Source: Adiantum capillus-veneris (Eukaryota; Streptophyta; Polypodiopsida; Polypodiales; Pteridaceae). Taken from it: 64,000 bases of DNA. The stretch lies in the NCBI GenBank assembly GCA_014529385.2, contig CM043960.1, positions 123,779,043 through 123,843,042 of the forward strand. Direction: 5' to 3'. Of this stretch, positions 39,619 through 51,649 are shown one piece after another (positions within the stretch are counted from its first letter, which is position 1; every line of letters begins with the position of its first letter). Below the pieces are notes generated by a model. The model was not told where the DNA came from and did not search any database. It saw only the letters and a program-made list of their open reading frames with translations. The translations under genes and the position numbers were made by a program.

Positions 39619-39636
39619 TTGGTGCGTCTGTGACAA
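39619..39636 (+). other. Possible primer binding site upstream of the 338-codon ORF
   Basis: TTGGTGCGTCTGTGACAA resembles the TTGGCGCCGTCTGTGGGAA-like primer sites of plant gypsy elements, with one base missing and some changes. It lies 185 bp upstream of the ORF. Confidence 0.4.
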
Positions 39637-39820
39637 GAGGCAAGTCTTAAATAGACTTTGGGTTATCTCAGTGCATAGACTTTGCAAGCTTGAACCTTGG
39701 TCTTGATGATCTTGAGTTTGCTGTTAGAATTTCTTAGTAAAATGGCGTCAATTAGTGCATATAAGCAAGATCTAATTTCTTGTTATAGATAGCATGTTAT
39801 AAGAATAGACAGAGAGGGAG

Positions 39821-40837
39821 ATGAAGTTGGTGGAGGTAGATTCAAGTGTGTTAGAGGGGTGTCTAGGAGATCCTAGTGCACTTAAAGAAGAAAAGGCTAT
39901 TCAAGTAGGATTACTAAAACAACAAAAACTAGTTGATGAGGCTTTTGCTCAAATTTGGCAAAAATTGACTAGATTAAAGATAGAAAATGGACAAGCTTTG
40001 ATGGAAGCTAAACATACTATTAAAGAGTTAGCAATGTTAGGAAGTAGAATTATTCAAAATGACATGTTTCAGTTAAAAGAAAAAACAGACAAAACTTGTC
40101 AGATTTTAGAGGAAGATCGTAGATCTCATACTGAGGAAGTGAAAACCATGAGTGGGTGCATTAATACAATGGGAGAGGAGCTTGGTGGGAATAGGCAGTT
40201 TATATTTGAATGCCAAGTCCTTTCCAATGGTGAGAGGCCACATGAGAGTGAGAAGCCTATGACTCCTATAGTCAATAATCACTGTTGTATTGACAATATT
40301 AGCAAATCTATTAATAACCATATAGATGTTTCTATTGATAACCCATGTTTACTGGGAGATGTAGAAAGGGAGGAAAGAGAACTAGTAGATAATAATGTAG
40401 CTACCTTGATAGATATTGAGAAAATAAAAGTCTTGCTAGAAGCACACCTTGATAAAGAGCATCTATGTGTGTGTGAGCAAATCTATTTTGAAATTCAATC
40501 ATCTTATGAATTAAATGATGGGTGTGATATTGAGGAAGAGATATGTACTTCTATATTGGTGAAAGATAGTATAGGAAGTATAGCTTCTTGTGAGGAGAAC
40601 ATGTCTATGAATTACTTCGCATATGAGCAGTACCTTGAGATTGAAATTGAATTAGGTTCTTCTACTTTTGAGACCATACATGATTGTGAGGAGTTAAATA
40701 TAGAAAAAACTTTATCTTTGAATGAACCTAAGAGATTGAGAGAAAATCACAATAAACATATTAGTGGTGATGGTCAAAAATGTAAGAGACATATTAGATA
40801 TGAATTTTTAAGTAAATGCAATCATTTTAGGGAATGA
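39821..40837 (+). CDS. Intact ORF of unknown function, 338 aa, acidic with coiled-coil N-terminal part
   Basis: An uninterrupted ATG-to-TGA frame of 1017 bp in DNA where nearly everything else is broken. Residues about 20-115 look helical with heptad-like spacing (QKLVDEAFAQIWQKL, then IKELAMLGSRII). The middle is Asn/Ile/Asp-rich and the second half strongly acidic, with clustered Cys (HLCVCEQ, CDIEEEICTS). The C-terminus is basic (KRLRENHNKH, KCKRHIRYEF). No catalytic, zinc-knuckle or membrane motif is visible. A PBS-like motif lies upstream and a purine-rich GAGAGGGAGATGAAG just after it, repeating the words around its start. It may be the extra ORF of an unrecognised retroelement or an orphan gene; I do not assign a function. 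Confidence 0.6.
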   Translation: MKLVEVDSSVLEGCLGDPSALKEEKAIQVGLLKQQKLVDEAFAQIWQKLTRLKIENGQALMEAKHTIKELAMLGSRIIQNDMFQLKEKTDKTCQILEEDRRSHTEEVKTMSGCINTMGEELGGNRQFIFECQVLSNGERPHESEKPMTPIVNNHCCIDNISKSINNHIDVSIDNPCLLGDVEREERELVDNNVATLIDIEKIKVLLEAHLDKEHLCVCEQIYFEIQSSYELNDGCDIEEEICTSILVKDSIGSIASCEENMSMNYFAYEQYLEIEIELGSSTFETIHDCEELNIEKTLSLNEPKRLRENHNKHISGDGQKCKRHIRYEFLSKCNHFRE

Positions 40838-41189
40838 GATTAGACAATATATTGCATATGTGCGAGAGGGAGATGAAGCAAAGAGAGAGAAAGATAATAG
40901 CATGCCTAGGAGACAAAATGTCCAAACAAGGTTTCCAATAAAGCCTATAAAAGAGTGGATAGAGAACAAGGATAGCAAAATCTATGAATAGAGCCAATCT
41001 GTATATAAATACACTTGTGTGATAGGCTATATTGTAAAGTTTGGTGAAATTTTGAAATTAGTTAACCAAACCACGTGAGCTCAATGATGAGGGAATCATA
41101 GGAGAGAAGGGAGAGTAAGTAATGGCTGTTTGGTCTAAAAAAATGAAATCTAGAACAAAAAATATAAATTTCTTGTTTGTAATATGTAA
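40838..41189. other. Unassigned DNA downstream of the ORF
   Basis: Contains a TATA-like TGTATATAAATAC near 40990 and purine-rich runs. No gene recognised. Confidence 0.4.
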
Positions 41190-41358
41190 GACCTAGGGTA
41201 ACTGAACATGGGATCCTCCTCCCTACCGCCCCTTATATAGGCTAGCTCCTAGCACTTTCATTAAGCAGATCCTCAGTCTGCACTGGTCCAGCCGGCCCTT
41301 GGCCTAGGTCCCTGACCCCCTAGGTTGGGCCTTGCCCCATAGGACCCTTGTCCTGACA
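41190..41358 (-). repeat. Start of a chromovirus 3' LTR (distal end not determined)
   Basis: On the minus strand the LTR starts TGTCAGGACAAGG right after a polypurine tract and has a TATA box (CTATATAAGG at 41231-41240) about 120 bp in. The start resembles that of the plus-strand chromovirus LTR at 55783 (TGTCATGCCAAGG). The lower coordinate is approximate. Confidence 0.65.
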
Positions 41359-41373
41359 TTACTCCCCCCTTAA
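41359..41373 (-). other. Polypurine tract of the minus-strand chromovirus
   Basis: On the minus strand AAGGGGGGAGTAA immediately precedes the LTR start. The same tract precedes the plus-strand chromovirus LTR (55770-55782). Confidence 0.75.
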
Positions 41374-42890
41374 GGAAGAGTTTTCGTCCTCGAAAACACA
41401 AGTAGTAATATCTTCTTAAGAATACTGATGTTCTCTTTATTGACGTCCCATAAGTGAGCCAGTTGTCTGTATGACCGATAATTGATGCAGTGAGGAGGTT
41501 CAATGAAACCAAGAGCAACATCTTGATTTCCAACATTGTTGTCCATTTGCAAGCACTTGGGTCTAAATGGTAAGTCCATTTATAACTCGCTTGAGTACTG
41601 TAAAGGAGTAACCACAACTAAGAGTTGTCCAAAGACATAACCAGTTTTCAGATCTTCTGAAGGTACTGGAATAATGCAAGGAAACCTTGGCGTAACTTTC
41701 CATGCAGTTGTGAGCCAGATTTCCTACTCGCTTGAGTATCTTGAAAAGTCCGTAGATAGGGAATGTCCTCGTGTTAGAATTCTGAATAGTTTGGAACACA
41801 AAGAACTACATGTTCATCCCTAATGAAGGTTACTTGCCAGCATACTTTGTCATCACACCTGGTAAGTCCTTAACGTATGAAAGTATTGACACAATCTCCA
41901 ACCCCACCACAAGAGGTGTTCAAAGTCGAAAATCGTGCTTAAGAAAATTCTAGAATAGGGAGAAAATCATCTATTTAGAAATGCGTTGTGCTAACGTATG
42001 CTCTTAGTAGATCCTTTAGCACAAGATTACTCTTTGTAATCTGCCTATCCCCTTGGATAACTGACAGTACTGAGGTGTGTTTTCCTCACGGTTTACAGAC
42101 AATCATCCCAGACGATTGGTAAATGGGGAATCACAGTAGTGTTCAACATTGGTGAGGAATCAACAATGTCCAAAATAACCATCGTGGTCAACTTGAAAAA
42201 ATCCACAAACGCCCAAACCGAGCCATAAACTCTATTGGTGATTAGTAGATCCAAAAGTAATCTCATAGAGATAGTGCACATAGAGTGCAAAATGCTTCAT
42301 AAGCAACAACCTGAGGAATATGCATACAGTTCCAAATCAGCCTTTGCTAAACACCAGGGCCCATAACACCTAGTGTGCATGCATTTAGCAAAAACTAACC
42401 CGAACCTGTATATCCATAATGAGCCTTGCCAATACTTATGGCAAAATGTGATGCGCGTAGCACAATTAAAAAATAATGTAAATAGTTCTCAAAAGAAACT
42501 AAATACTTTCAATTGCAATCTTTTGCAAGCCTTGCTGAAACGTATGAATGGCAATAGAAGGTAAAACATTGATCACTTCTAGGTATAGACAATGAAACTT
42601 TTTCATTAACAACTTATAGCCTTGCTATATGTATAAACAACCATCTGTAATGTTGTTTAGCAGTACTTGTACCTTAACAAGTCATTCTAAGTATCCGAAA
42701 ATTTCTGGCCACGAAATTGCTCATGATATGTCGTGCTAAAAATGGTCCAGAAAAGAGATGTGACCAACACCTAGGGACTTTGTCGTGACACATAATTGAA
42801 ATAATGGCGCCAGTGTCAATCCAGAGACTCATATTCTCCACATGTGAAATATGTCTCATATAAGGATGTACAAAAAAGAACATCCTTCAA
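41374..42890 (-). pseudogene. pol: Degenerate chromovirus pol 3' part (integrase end, chromodomain region)
   Basis: Minus-strand fragments align in order with the plus-strand chromovirus at 54187-55782. The frame 41799-41563 parallels its region between integrase and chromodomain, with FKILKRVG matching FTILKQVG. The frame 41579-41370 contains GFIEPP and ILKKILLLVFSRTKTLP, matching FVEPP and ALKKKFSTFVFEDKNTS of the chromodomain end. A weaker match to the integrase core (CHDKVPRCWSHLF) lies at 42674-42883. Heavily mutated; the assignment rests mostly on order and on the adjoining polypurine tract and LTR. Confidence 0.6.
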
Positions 42891-43354
42891 GTACAAGATG
42901 TACTTGTGTGTGGAGGTAACTGCAAACACTCTACGATGGGAGTGAGAGGGACCCTCATTAGCCTTGCTCCACACTGGCTAAACCAAACTCTTTGAGTACC
43001 GAGACCATGTTGTATCCCATGTGACAACATGTGCCAAATTGAACCCTACAAGTAGGTTCGTAACATCATAAATCAGAAAGATAGATTGGACACTTGGCCC
43101 AAAATACTTTGTGCTGACATGCCCTTGATGGCTCTGTAACACTCAAGCGTACTTATACGTCTTGAAAAATCGAGCAAAGGATACTAAAAATGAAATAACA
43201 CCAAATCAATGGATGCATACCTAGAGATTTGAACGTAATGTACGCTGAGCAAAGTAGAGCATGACCATGTATTGAAAGAGGAGAAATTTGATACCATGAG
43301 TCGGGATGTATGCAACATGAAAAATGTATGCACAAACAAGTATTGGGTTGATGT
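42891..43354. other. Unassigned DNA between chromovirus remnant and LINE
   Basis: No domain recognised; may hold more decayed minus-strand pol. Confidence 0.4.
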
Positions 43355-43812
43355 ATGTGGAGCAATCTAGTTCCTAATTCCTCCCTCATGCAAGCTATGG
43401 CTCAAACAAAGAATGTGGATGTGGAGGAGTTGAAGGAGTGGGAGCGACATTCCAAGAACATTGTTATTCATGGAATTCCCAAAGTGAAGTTAGAGACGCC
43501 TCCTTCTCTTGCCATTGTTATCAAAGATTGCTTCAAAAACCACTTTGGCATGTCCGGAGTTATGGTGGTAAGCAAGGAGCTCCTCACTCAAGAGAACAAG
43601 CAATTGTATGCACCATGCTGGATGAGACCAAACGAAAGATTATCCTTGATAATAGTTGGATCTATTTGAGGGATACAAAATGTTTTGTAAAGATCACACT
43701 AATTAGAAACAAAATATGTATCGCAAGGCATATGAGGAAAAGAATAAGAAAAACAAGGAGATCTCATGAACAAAATGTGCCCAAGGAGGAGGCAAGTCCC
43801 TCGAGCAAATAG
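43355..43812 (+). pseudogene. LINE ORF1 remnant (RNA-binding protein)
   Basis: Two overlapping frames (43355-43669 and 43438-43812) together carry RHSKNIVIHGIPKVKLETPPSLA, the conserved core of L1-type ORF1 proteins that bind the LINE RNA, followed by a TKCFVKITLIRNK segment and a basic tail. A frame change near 43600-43670 breaks the gene. It lies just upstream of the endonuclease, as expected for ORF1. Confidence 0.65.
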
Positions 43813-43818
43813 GGATGC

Positions 43819-44640
43819 GTGACTTATGAGGCTGAGTTACAATTAAAAGTATACTTTTGGAATTGGAATGGATACCCATGGAATGTGGGGGTTGGCATTG
43901 GTGAAGTAACAAGCAAAGCCGATGTTGTACTTCTTGTGGAAACTTGTTTGGAGCATGATACAGAAAGGACTAATGGCTTGGAGGATTACAATGTACATTC
44001 ATGGATGTGGTCAAGAAAATCTCAAGAAAGAGGGAAAGAAGGGGTAGCATGTATGGTTAAGAAAGGATTGAAAGATTTTCTATCAATTGTGAAAGATGAC
44101 AAGTACAAACATTATGTATGGTTGAAAATTATGACACCAAAAAGAGCACCCATTTTTGTAGCCGGCTGCTATATTCCTCATCATGATTCCCCCTTTTATG
44201 CTTGCATGGATAGAGATCAGCCATTTTTTTATTTAGAAGAGGACATTGCTTATTTCAAACATGGAGGTGATGTTATTGTATTTGGGGATAGAATGCTCGC
44301 ACAAAAACATTGCAACATGATACTCAACAATTTGATATGCCATACATTTCAAGGGAGTTGGAGGAAGTTCACTTGTATGATTGTACTTCAATGAATGAGA
44401 AAGAGCCTGATCACTGTGGAAAGTTACTTTTACACATGTGCAATAGCATGGGTATGCTCATTTCCAATGGTGTATCTTTGTGGAGTGGAACCAATGGATT
44501 GAAACGTAGAAAAAAAATGGGGATATTGTGATTGACAATGTGATACTCTCCAAAGACATCATGTATCGCATAAAGAGTTTTATGTTTGGCCAATGAGCCC
44601 CGGAATCAGACCATTGGACCTTATGTATTGACCTTGCATA
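43819..44640 (+). pseudogene. LINE ORF2 endonuclease domain (APE-type), broken
   Basis: The frame 43819-44394 starts with FWNWNGYPWNVGVGIGE and VVLLVETCLEHD, the first blocks of the plant LINE apurinic-like endonuclease (exo_endo_phos family), which nicks target DNA to prime reverse transcription. The later GDFNAR-type block reads GDRMLAQ and the frame is lost soon after; the shifted frame 44310-44531 continues it. The catalytic Asn/His block is not intact. Confidence 0.8.
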
Positions 44641-44698
44641 TGGAGAAGCAACTAAGCATGATAATCTCAGCCAAAGGGAAGAGAAATTATCACTAAGT

Positions 44699-46660
44699 AT
44701 GGATTTTAAATGGGAACCAATGTACATTGAAATGGTTGAGCAAAAGTTATGGATGGAAAAGCTTCAATATGACGCACCATTGGAAACTAAATGGGAAGCT
44801 TTCAAGAAATTTATTTTTTCTTCTGTCGAAGAATGCTTTTCCATAAAGCATTTCCATGGTATCAACAAAGATAGATCATGCAAAAGGTGGTTTGATAAAG
44901 AATGTCAAGATGTTCGAAAGTCCTTGATAAATCTTGATGCAACTATGGACAAAAACAACTATCAACTTGAGGGGCAAGCGGGTTGACAATTTTGGTAACT
45001 TGAGTCTTGTGGATATGTACACACATTGTAGGCAATTATATGAGCAAGAAAATGCTAAAAAAATATAATTTTTTGATTCACTCCTATGTATACCCTCTTT
45101 TTTTACTATTGACGATGTACGCGGTCGGCTTGAAAAGTTGGCCACTTGCAAAGCAAGAGATCTTCAAGATATCAAGCCGGAGATGATCAAATGGGCAGGA
45201 GATTTTACCCATGAGTGGATTTTTGATATGTTCAACCTTGCACTTCAACATGGATTGCCTTATGATTGGAGTACTATATTGGACTATAATGATTGGGTCT
45301 CTTATGGAAAAGTTGTTTGGGTGCATAATAGAGATGAATTTAAGTGATTGGGTTGAAGATAATGATAAGCGTGCAAAAGGACAAGCGGGTTTTTGTCGAT
45401 GCCATAGCACCATTGATCATCTTGTCACTCTTCGTGTTCTCATGAAGGAAAGTAGGCTGAAAGGCAAGCAATTGCATTGTTGTTTTGTGGACTTTAAGAA
45501 AGCCTTTGATATGATTCCATGTAACAATTTGTGGAGAAGGATGGAAGAACTCCAAGTGCCAAGTGAGTTTATGCTTGCGGTTTCTCGAATCTATGAGAAG
45601 GTGATGTGTCAATTGTGCATGGAAAGAGGAATTTTAGAAAATTTTGTACGCACTATTGGGGTTAAACAAGGATGTTTGTTGTCACCAGCTCTCTTTGTTC
45701 TATGCATCAATCAATTGGAAAAATGGTACTTGATTTTATGCAAGAAAAAGGCATTGAAGAGGTCACTATTTGCAATGCGGTAATCATGTTTTTGTTGTAT
45801 GCGGATGATATAGTGCTTCTAGCACACATTTTAGAAGATGCAAAAAGCTTATGGTTGTCCTTGAGAACTTTTGCTTGCATAGTGGTCTGATTGTGAATGA
45901 ATCCAAAACAAAGGTTATGCTTGTGAAAACCAACCATAAGGCAAAGCCATACATTGTGTACAACAATGAGGCACTTGAAGTGGTTGAGAGATTTAAGTAC
46001 CTTGGCCTTGAGGTTCCATCTAATCACAAGTGGTATTAATGTGCTATGTGTCATCTGGAAGCGGGAAAGAGAGCATATTATGCATTTGAGAACATATGTA
46101 ATGCGGGAAACATCAATTGTTGGGTTCTCAAGAAGTACCTTTTTGATGCATTGGTGACACCGGATTCTTTATGGAGTTGAAGTGCGGGACAAGAGTATCT
46201 CCAAGTCTACTTGGAAAGAGTTTGAGAATGTCCAAAAGTGTTTTCTTACAAACTTTCTCAAAGTTAAGACACAAACACCATGTATGCTCCTACTTCTTGA
46301 GTTGAGATCTCTTCCAATTGAGGTTAAGGGCATGGAAAGGGTTGTGGAGTACATGATAAAGATGCATCAAAATACCTCACATTGACTTCCTACAACTGCA
46401 TGGAAAGCAAGCAAAAAAGTTCAAAAGATGCATAAAAGCAAGATCTTGAGCGCCAGATGGATGCAAGACATAAATAAGTGGTTTGGGAGATGAGATGTAT
46501 TACACTTGCTACATGATGCTTCAATTGACTCCCAAGTGAATGAAGCTTTTCTACAACGCCAATGTATTACGGCTTGGGAGAAATCCGGTGGGTCACGCTT
46601 CATACATTACACCACCCATATTTCCCCCAACTACAAAACAATTTGGGTTCTTTTACTAGG
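44699..46660 (+). pseudogene. LINE ORF2 reverse transcriptase and C-terminal region, broken
   Basis: Non-LTR RT blocks in order across several frames: GQAGFCRCHSTIDHLVTLR and CCFVDFKKAFD (in 45211-45783), GVKQGCLLSPALFVL (to about 45710), LLYADDIVLLA with the catalytic YADD at 45798-45809, then VERFKYLGLEV (to 46039) and the post-RT region (46182-46385; 46506-46630). A deletion near 45300-45350 removes part of the RT fingers, and frame changes at about 45347, 45780 and 45850 break the reading. A poly-A tail was not seen. Confidence 0.85.
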
Positions 46661-47489
46661 TGCAATGTTTTCTTCCATTTTAAATAACATATTCAACAAA
46701 GCATGGAACAATGAATACATAACTAAAGTAACAACAAAGATACTCATGTATTACAAAAATGTACATCTCTACACAAACATACACTGACTTTGATGATAAA
46801 ATGTATCCACACAGCAATTTAAAACTATTTTAAAAATTCAAGTATTGTGTTTATTATTCAACTATTTTGAAAACTTATTTAACATGCATAGTCAAATATA
46901 TAGACCTACTTATTCAATAGTTTTGATGTTCTCTAAAATGTCCATAGATATTAATCTTTGTGGATGTACAAATATCAATTATTATTAAACCTCAAGCATC
47001 ATAGCATGAAAAATGCAAGTAATCTTTTAACAATATAAATGTGTGTTTTCAAATTAAGATACATGAAATCTTGGGGGTGCACTATGTAATCATGTCAATG
47101 TATAACGTGAGTTCAAAAGGAGGGGTTTTAGGATACAAAAAATTTAGGCAATTTAACAAAAATACATTAAAATAAGAGGGTTTTATATTCAATTTTGTAA
47201 AAAAAAAAATCTAAAATAAGGGGTCATTTTATTCATTCAGACGTGTTAAAAGAGGGGTTTTTATAATACCCCACAAAGAGGGGGGTACTAAATGGTGAAC
47301 CCCCCGAGCATGAAATTGATAGCATACATACAATGGACATTGCACACCCAATGAAGGATGTCTTTCATACCCAATTAAGGATACTTTATACCAATCTAAC
47401 CAAGGATCCATGTTTGCCCAATACTCTAGTAGAAGACAATAGAACCTTGCTTAACGTGGAACAAATGGAATTACTCCAAAAGCAAATAT
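46661..47489. other. Unassigned AT-rich DNA
   Basis: No domain recognised. The part after about 47230 may be the decayed 3' continuation of the minus-strand gypsy pol. Confidence 0.45.
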
Positions 47490-47940
47490 GTCCCATTCTA
47501 TAGCAAAAGTTTTCTTATGCTAATCCTCCGGCTTTATAGAAAGCTGGTTATAGCCTAAAAAGCCATCAAGAAAGCTATAAGCTTCCTTGCTTGAAACTTG
47601 TTCTATCACATGGTCTATAAAATGTAGGGGATATTGTCTCTTATAAAAGCTACATTTACCTACTTGAGACTCATACATACTCGTAACTTCTTGTTTTTCA
47701 TGGGTATTACCACAATTGGAGAAATCCAATGTTTGTGCTCAATTTCATAGATAAATTTCTTCTTAAGCTTATCTATCTCCTCCTTGATCTTTTTCGTGAA
47801 GATTTCATTATAAGTATAGGGATGTTTTTTTCAAGGTTTTGCATCACTCTTAAGGGGTATGGTGTGTTGACAAATAATTGGATTTACATCCTTAAGGTAC
47901 TTGTAGGAACATCATAAGATGTCCCCGGTTCTTTAAGTTC
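47490..47940 (-). pseudogene. pol: Ty3/gypsy reverse transcriptase remnant
   Basis: Reading down: a segment near 47930-47850 with CQHTIPLK, the usual start of plant gypsy RT, then an HWISPIVV-type region, then the frame 47729-47520 ending FIDHVIEQVSSKEAYSFLDGFLGYNQLSIKPED. The last part matches the plus-strand element at 31560-33470 (EAYSFLGYNQ). Several frame changes are present, and RT blocks after KPED fade into stops. Confidence 0.8.
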
Positions 47941-48299
47941 TCGCTTCGATTGCTGAACGCCAACTTTTTATCTTGTATCATATATCTTTTGTAATGAGAG
48001 GGTGTGTTGAATCTATTCTTTTATGAGCCCACTTTGATCTCCATCTTGGTTGTTCAAACCTCCTTCAAATTTTGCTTGAAATTTTTATATTCCCATCTAC
48101 ACTCAATTTGTGTAGTTCTAGATGATGTCTCAGTTGTGTCTTTAGTTTTTGCCTTGCTTCATGTCTTAAGATTTGTCCTTGTGGAAGCAATTTTCATGTA
48201 CCCCGCTGTGAACTTGTCTTTGACACAATCTGCTACTCCTACAAGCATCAAAATACTACATTTTTTCTTCATAAGAGGCATAGGTTTCCTCTCATCTGC

Positions 48300-51200
48300 T
48301 TTAGTTTCCTCGCTTGTTTTTCATGATACCTTTCTTATCTTCTAGATTTTTGGCTAGGAAAATTGTAGAAGACAACACTTTTTTCTTTTGGTTTGTTTTG
48401 TTTTCAGAGTTACTTGATAGCTCATCCTCTACACCTATCTCTGGAAGTGCATCATCTTGTGAACCTTGAAATTCTTCTTCTATTTCATCACTCGAATCCC
48501 TCATGGAACTCTCCTCAAATACACATTTCCACTCTGTAGGTGAGAAGTTGTTTGCAGGCTTTGACAAAATCAAGTAGTTGAGCAACGATGGCCTTTTGCT
48601 CTGTCAGCTATTGTAGCTATCCTAGGACCACCTTCTTGGAATTGGGAAAAAGGTTGGGTCGATCCTTAAATGTTATGGCACATTGCGGTAGAGGGTCTCA
48701 TCATGTGGTCTCTTTTCAAACCACTTCTTTTGCTAGAGGGGTTCATTCTCCAAAATGATCAGCACTTGCTCTTTTGTCACAGGCACGTCTTTGTAGTCCC
48801 CCTTAGTGTTTGGCTCAAGAGTTGGCAATAGCTTTCTTTTCCATAGGATGTCCTCTTGCTTCATTAGCGTTAGAGGAATGATTTCATGGCCAAAGTTCCG
48901 TACAATCTCAAAAAGCTTGATTATCAATAAGGCCGCTGATTCCAAAACCTTGAGCTCATATTGCATGTACTCGTTATGAGAGGGATCTTGTACTTTTGAT
49001 ATCCATTCCTTGATCTCATCTCTTGCATCAATTGTTTCCTCTGTATCTTCAAAATCATGGAGTTCCTACCTCAATAGATGTGTCTGGCAGATCTACTAGG
49101 TGTAGGTCTACCCTTGTGGTTACTACTTTTGTTGATGGTGTTTGTTGAACAGGCACAATTGCTTTGGCCTAGATGGCATTGATTGTGCAAAATCCTTTTG
49201 TTGAAGCTCCCAAGCATTCTTCTCAACTTGTGCAACTAGATCTTCCTTTTCTTTTTCTCGTTGGTCTTTTAACTATTGGATCTCTTGATCCTTCAGTGCT
49301 TCGATAGCTATGTGCCCAACTATCATGATTTGTCTGTCAAACTTGGCTTGGGCTAGCTCCACTTTGACTTCATTGAGTTCCTCAAGCACCACAATTGGAG
49401 CTTGTGATGTGGAAGCTAGATTTGGTGTGTCCTCTTGGATTATCAGGAGCTTTGACAAGGTGTGCTTCACGACATCATAAGAGTTTCTTAGCTTTGCGTT
49501 TTGGTGCTCCTCTCTCTCTAGCTCCTCTTTCAATATTTGTTGCTCTACCTGCATTGTTTTATTTGACCTCTTTGAAGTAGTATGCAAAACCTTTCTTTTC
49601 TTTGGCTAGCTCTTCTTGCAGTTTCGTTGACTTTATTGTAGATCCTCAATCTGTTGCTGGAGCCTTTTCTTGGCATCTTTCAGTGCATGAGCTTCTGCTT
49701 TGGCATCCCTCACATCCAATAGTTGTAGGTTGGAAATGGCTCGTTGACACTAGAATTGAAACTTGATGTGTCGGAGGTGCTCGTCTAGGTTGAATTCTTT
49801 GATGAGCCATTTCCAACTCTTGTAGGTTGGAAATGGCTCGTTGACACTGGAATTGCAACTTGATGTGTCGGAGGTGCTCGTCTAGGTTGAATTCTTTGAT
49901 GAGCACACCACCATCTTCTATCATAGCTCTAGAGCTCGGTGATACTGGTCCTCTATTTTATTTGATTCAATGTTGGGAGGTACAGCCTCTGACTCATTCT
50001 TTTTTGGTTGCTCTTTAGCTTTGTCTTCATCCCCTTCCTTTGGTGGAGTGTGATCCGTCCTTTCAGATTCCTTATTTTCTTGATTCGCTTGTTGCTTGTA
50101 GGAATCCTTCTGCTTCGGACGAATCTGTTCTTGACTAGCCTCTTTCTTTTGAGACTCCTCTTTTTCTTTGTCTTCATGCATCCGGTCTTCAGTGTTGTCG
50201 ACTGCCTTGTTCGCTTGCTTGTCCTCATATTTCATAAGATCCCACTGCTTTAGAGGGGTTTGCTCTTGAGTGATGTCCCTTTTTTCAGAGTCTTCTTTGG
50301 TCTCTACAGCAGGTGGTGGTGGGGTTGGTCTTAGAGAGAGGTGTGGTACTATCTCTGTGTGGATCTCTTGAAGATCTCCACCTGTCTCCTCCCTAGATGG
50401 TTCTTCATTTTATTTATCCTTGCTCTTGTGGGAGTCCTCAGGTGATTCTAAATGATCTATTCTTGGTTTCTTGAAATCTTCTTGTGCTCTCTGTTTTGCC
50501 TTCCTCTTGAGGACTTCATGGATATACTCCCACATGGTGTCAATAAGCTCCACTACATCTTCCGCTTTCCTTCTCTTGTACTGCTTGATCTTTTCAATCC
50601 ATTTAGCTTTTTGTTGCTTGAGGGGTTTGTCCAAATCTTCCCCCTCCTCATCATCTACTTCATCCTCATGTGCATCTACCTTCTTTATTCTTCAATCTTT
50701 TTGTGTCTTTCTTCCCTCAACCTTTGGGCTTCTTCCATTGATCTTTGTGTTGGGTTATAGGGATCTGTTCTCTTGGTGCATGCTTGAGACTTCCTATTGA
50801 CCAGGCAGACCGCATCTTTAGCTTTCTATAAAAGATTGAGTTGTGACTCAACCATCGATGATAGTTGGTCAATCATCCCTAGGGGTTGGTATGCTATTCT
50901 TTTCAGCATTGGCCTTGCATTCATGTACGTCTTGTTCTGTTGTTTCTCTTGAGGTTGTCTTTGACAAAGTTTTCCAATATGTAGTTGCCCAAATTGCAGC
51001 GGACCACTCTATGTTCTACAAGCCCCATTTCCATGAAAATCGCTATGTGTAGGTTGGGCTCGATATACCTTGGTGGCTTCTGCACTTTCAGATGCTGTGA
51101 AATGAGCCGTGATGGCAGCTCTATCTCTCAGTAGACAGGATCCTTGTAAGTCAATCTCTCTCCATATTGCTTTACAAAATACATCTATTGCCTTTGCCTT

Positions 51201-51640
51201 TAGCAGCAGGTTGTGATTTCTTGGAGGTAGATGGAGGGCTTGGTTGACTAGGTCAGTGGTGATTCTAACCTTAACCAGCCACCCCCATATTTGTTTGTCA
51301 ATATTGCCTTGACATTGTACTGGATGGAACTCATTAGTTCATGAGACCTTTGAAAATTCATACTCCATGGAGGGAACCTAAAAAATGTGTCGACTTGTAG
51401 GTATTTTGATACCTCAATTACTTCCCTTTTCTAGTGTAATGTCCACAACTCCTTTGAAAATATTTTTGTCTTGACCTTTGTGCCATCGGCCGCTTGGAAT
51501 TTTCCAATAAAGACATTGGCCGCTATTTTGGAAAGCTCTTCCTCCAAGATGTGAGCTTTTTAATTGGAGGAGATTTCCAAAACTTGATAGGGGGAAGCTT
51601 TCCACTATTTTTGGTTCTTTTGTGAGGCATTTTGGCATCA
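48300..51640 (-). pseudogene. Long Lys/Glu-rich coiled-coil region upstream of gypsy RT (gag-like position)
   Basis: Minus-strand frames follow one another for over 3 kb: 51638-51414 (starts MPKCLTKEPKIVESFPLSS), 50634-50410 (basic helix WIEKIKQYKRRKAEDVVELI), 50235-49921 (very Lys/Glu/Gln-rich), 49924-49646, 49587-49273 (heptad-like EELEREEHQNAKLRN), 48966-48733 and 48585-48301 (acidic). Between them lie stops and frame changes. It sits where gag would be, between the palindrome repeats and RT, and may be the gag or an extra structural ORF of this family. I see no zinc knuckle. The composition alone could mislead, so the functional call is open. Confidence 0.55.
49723..49915 (-). repeat. 97-bp tandem duplication inside the coiled-coil region
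   Basis: TTGTAGGTTGGAAATGGCTC begins copies at 49723 and 49820; both run through GGTGCTCGTCTAGGTTGAAT with only a few differences. The unit is not a multiple of three, so the duplication shifts the reading frame. Confidence 0.9.
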
Positions 51641-51649
51641 GTAATTACT

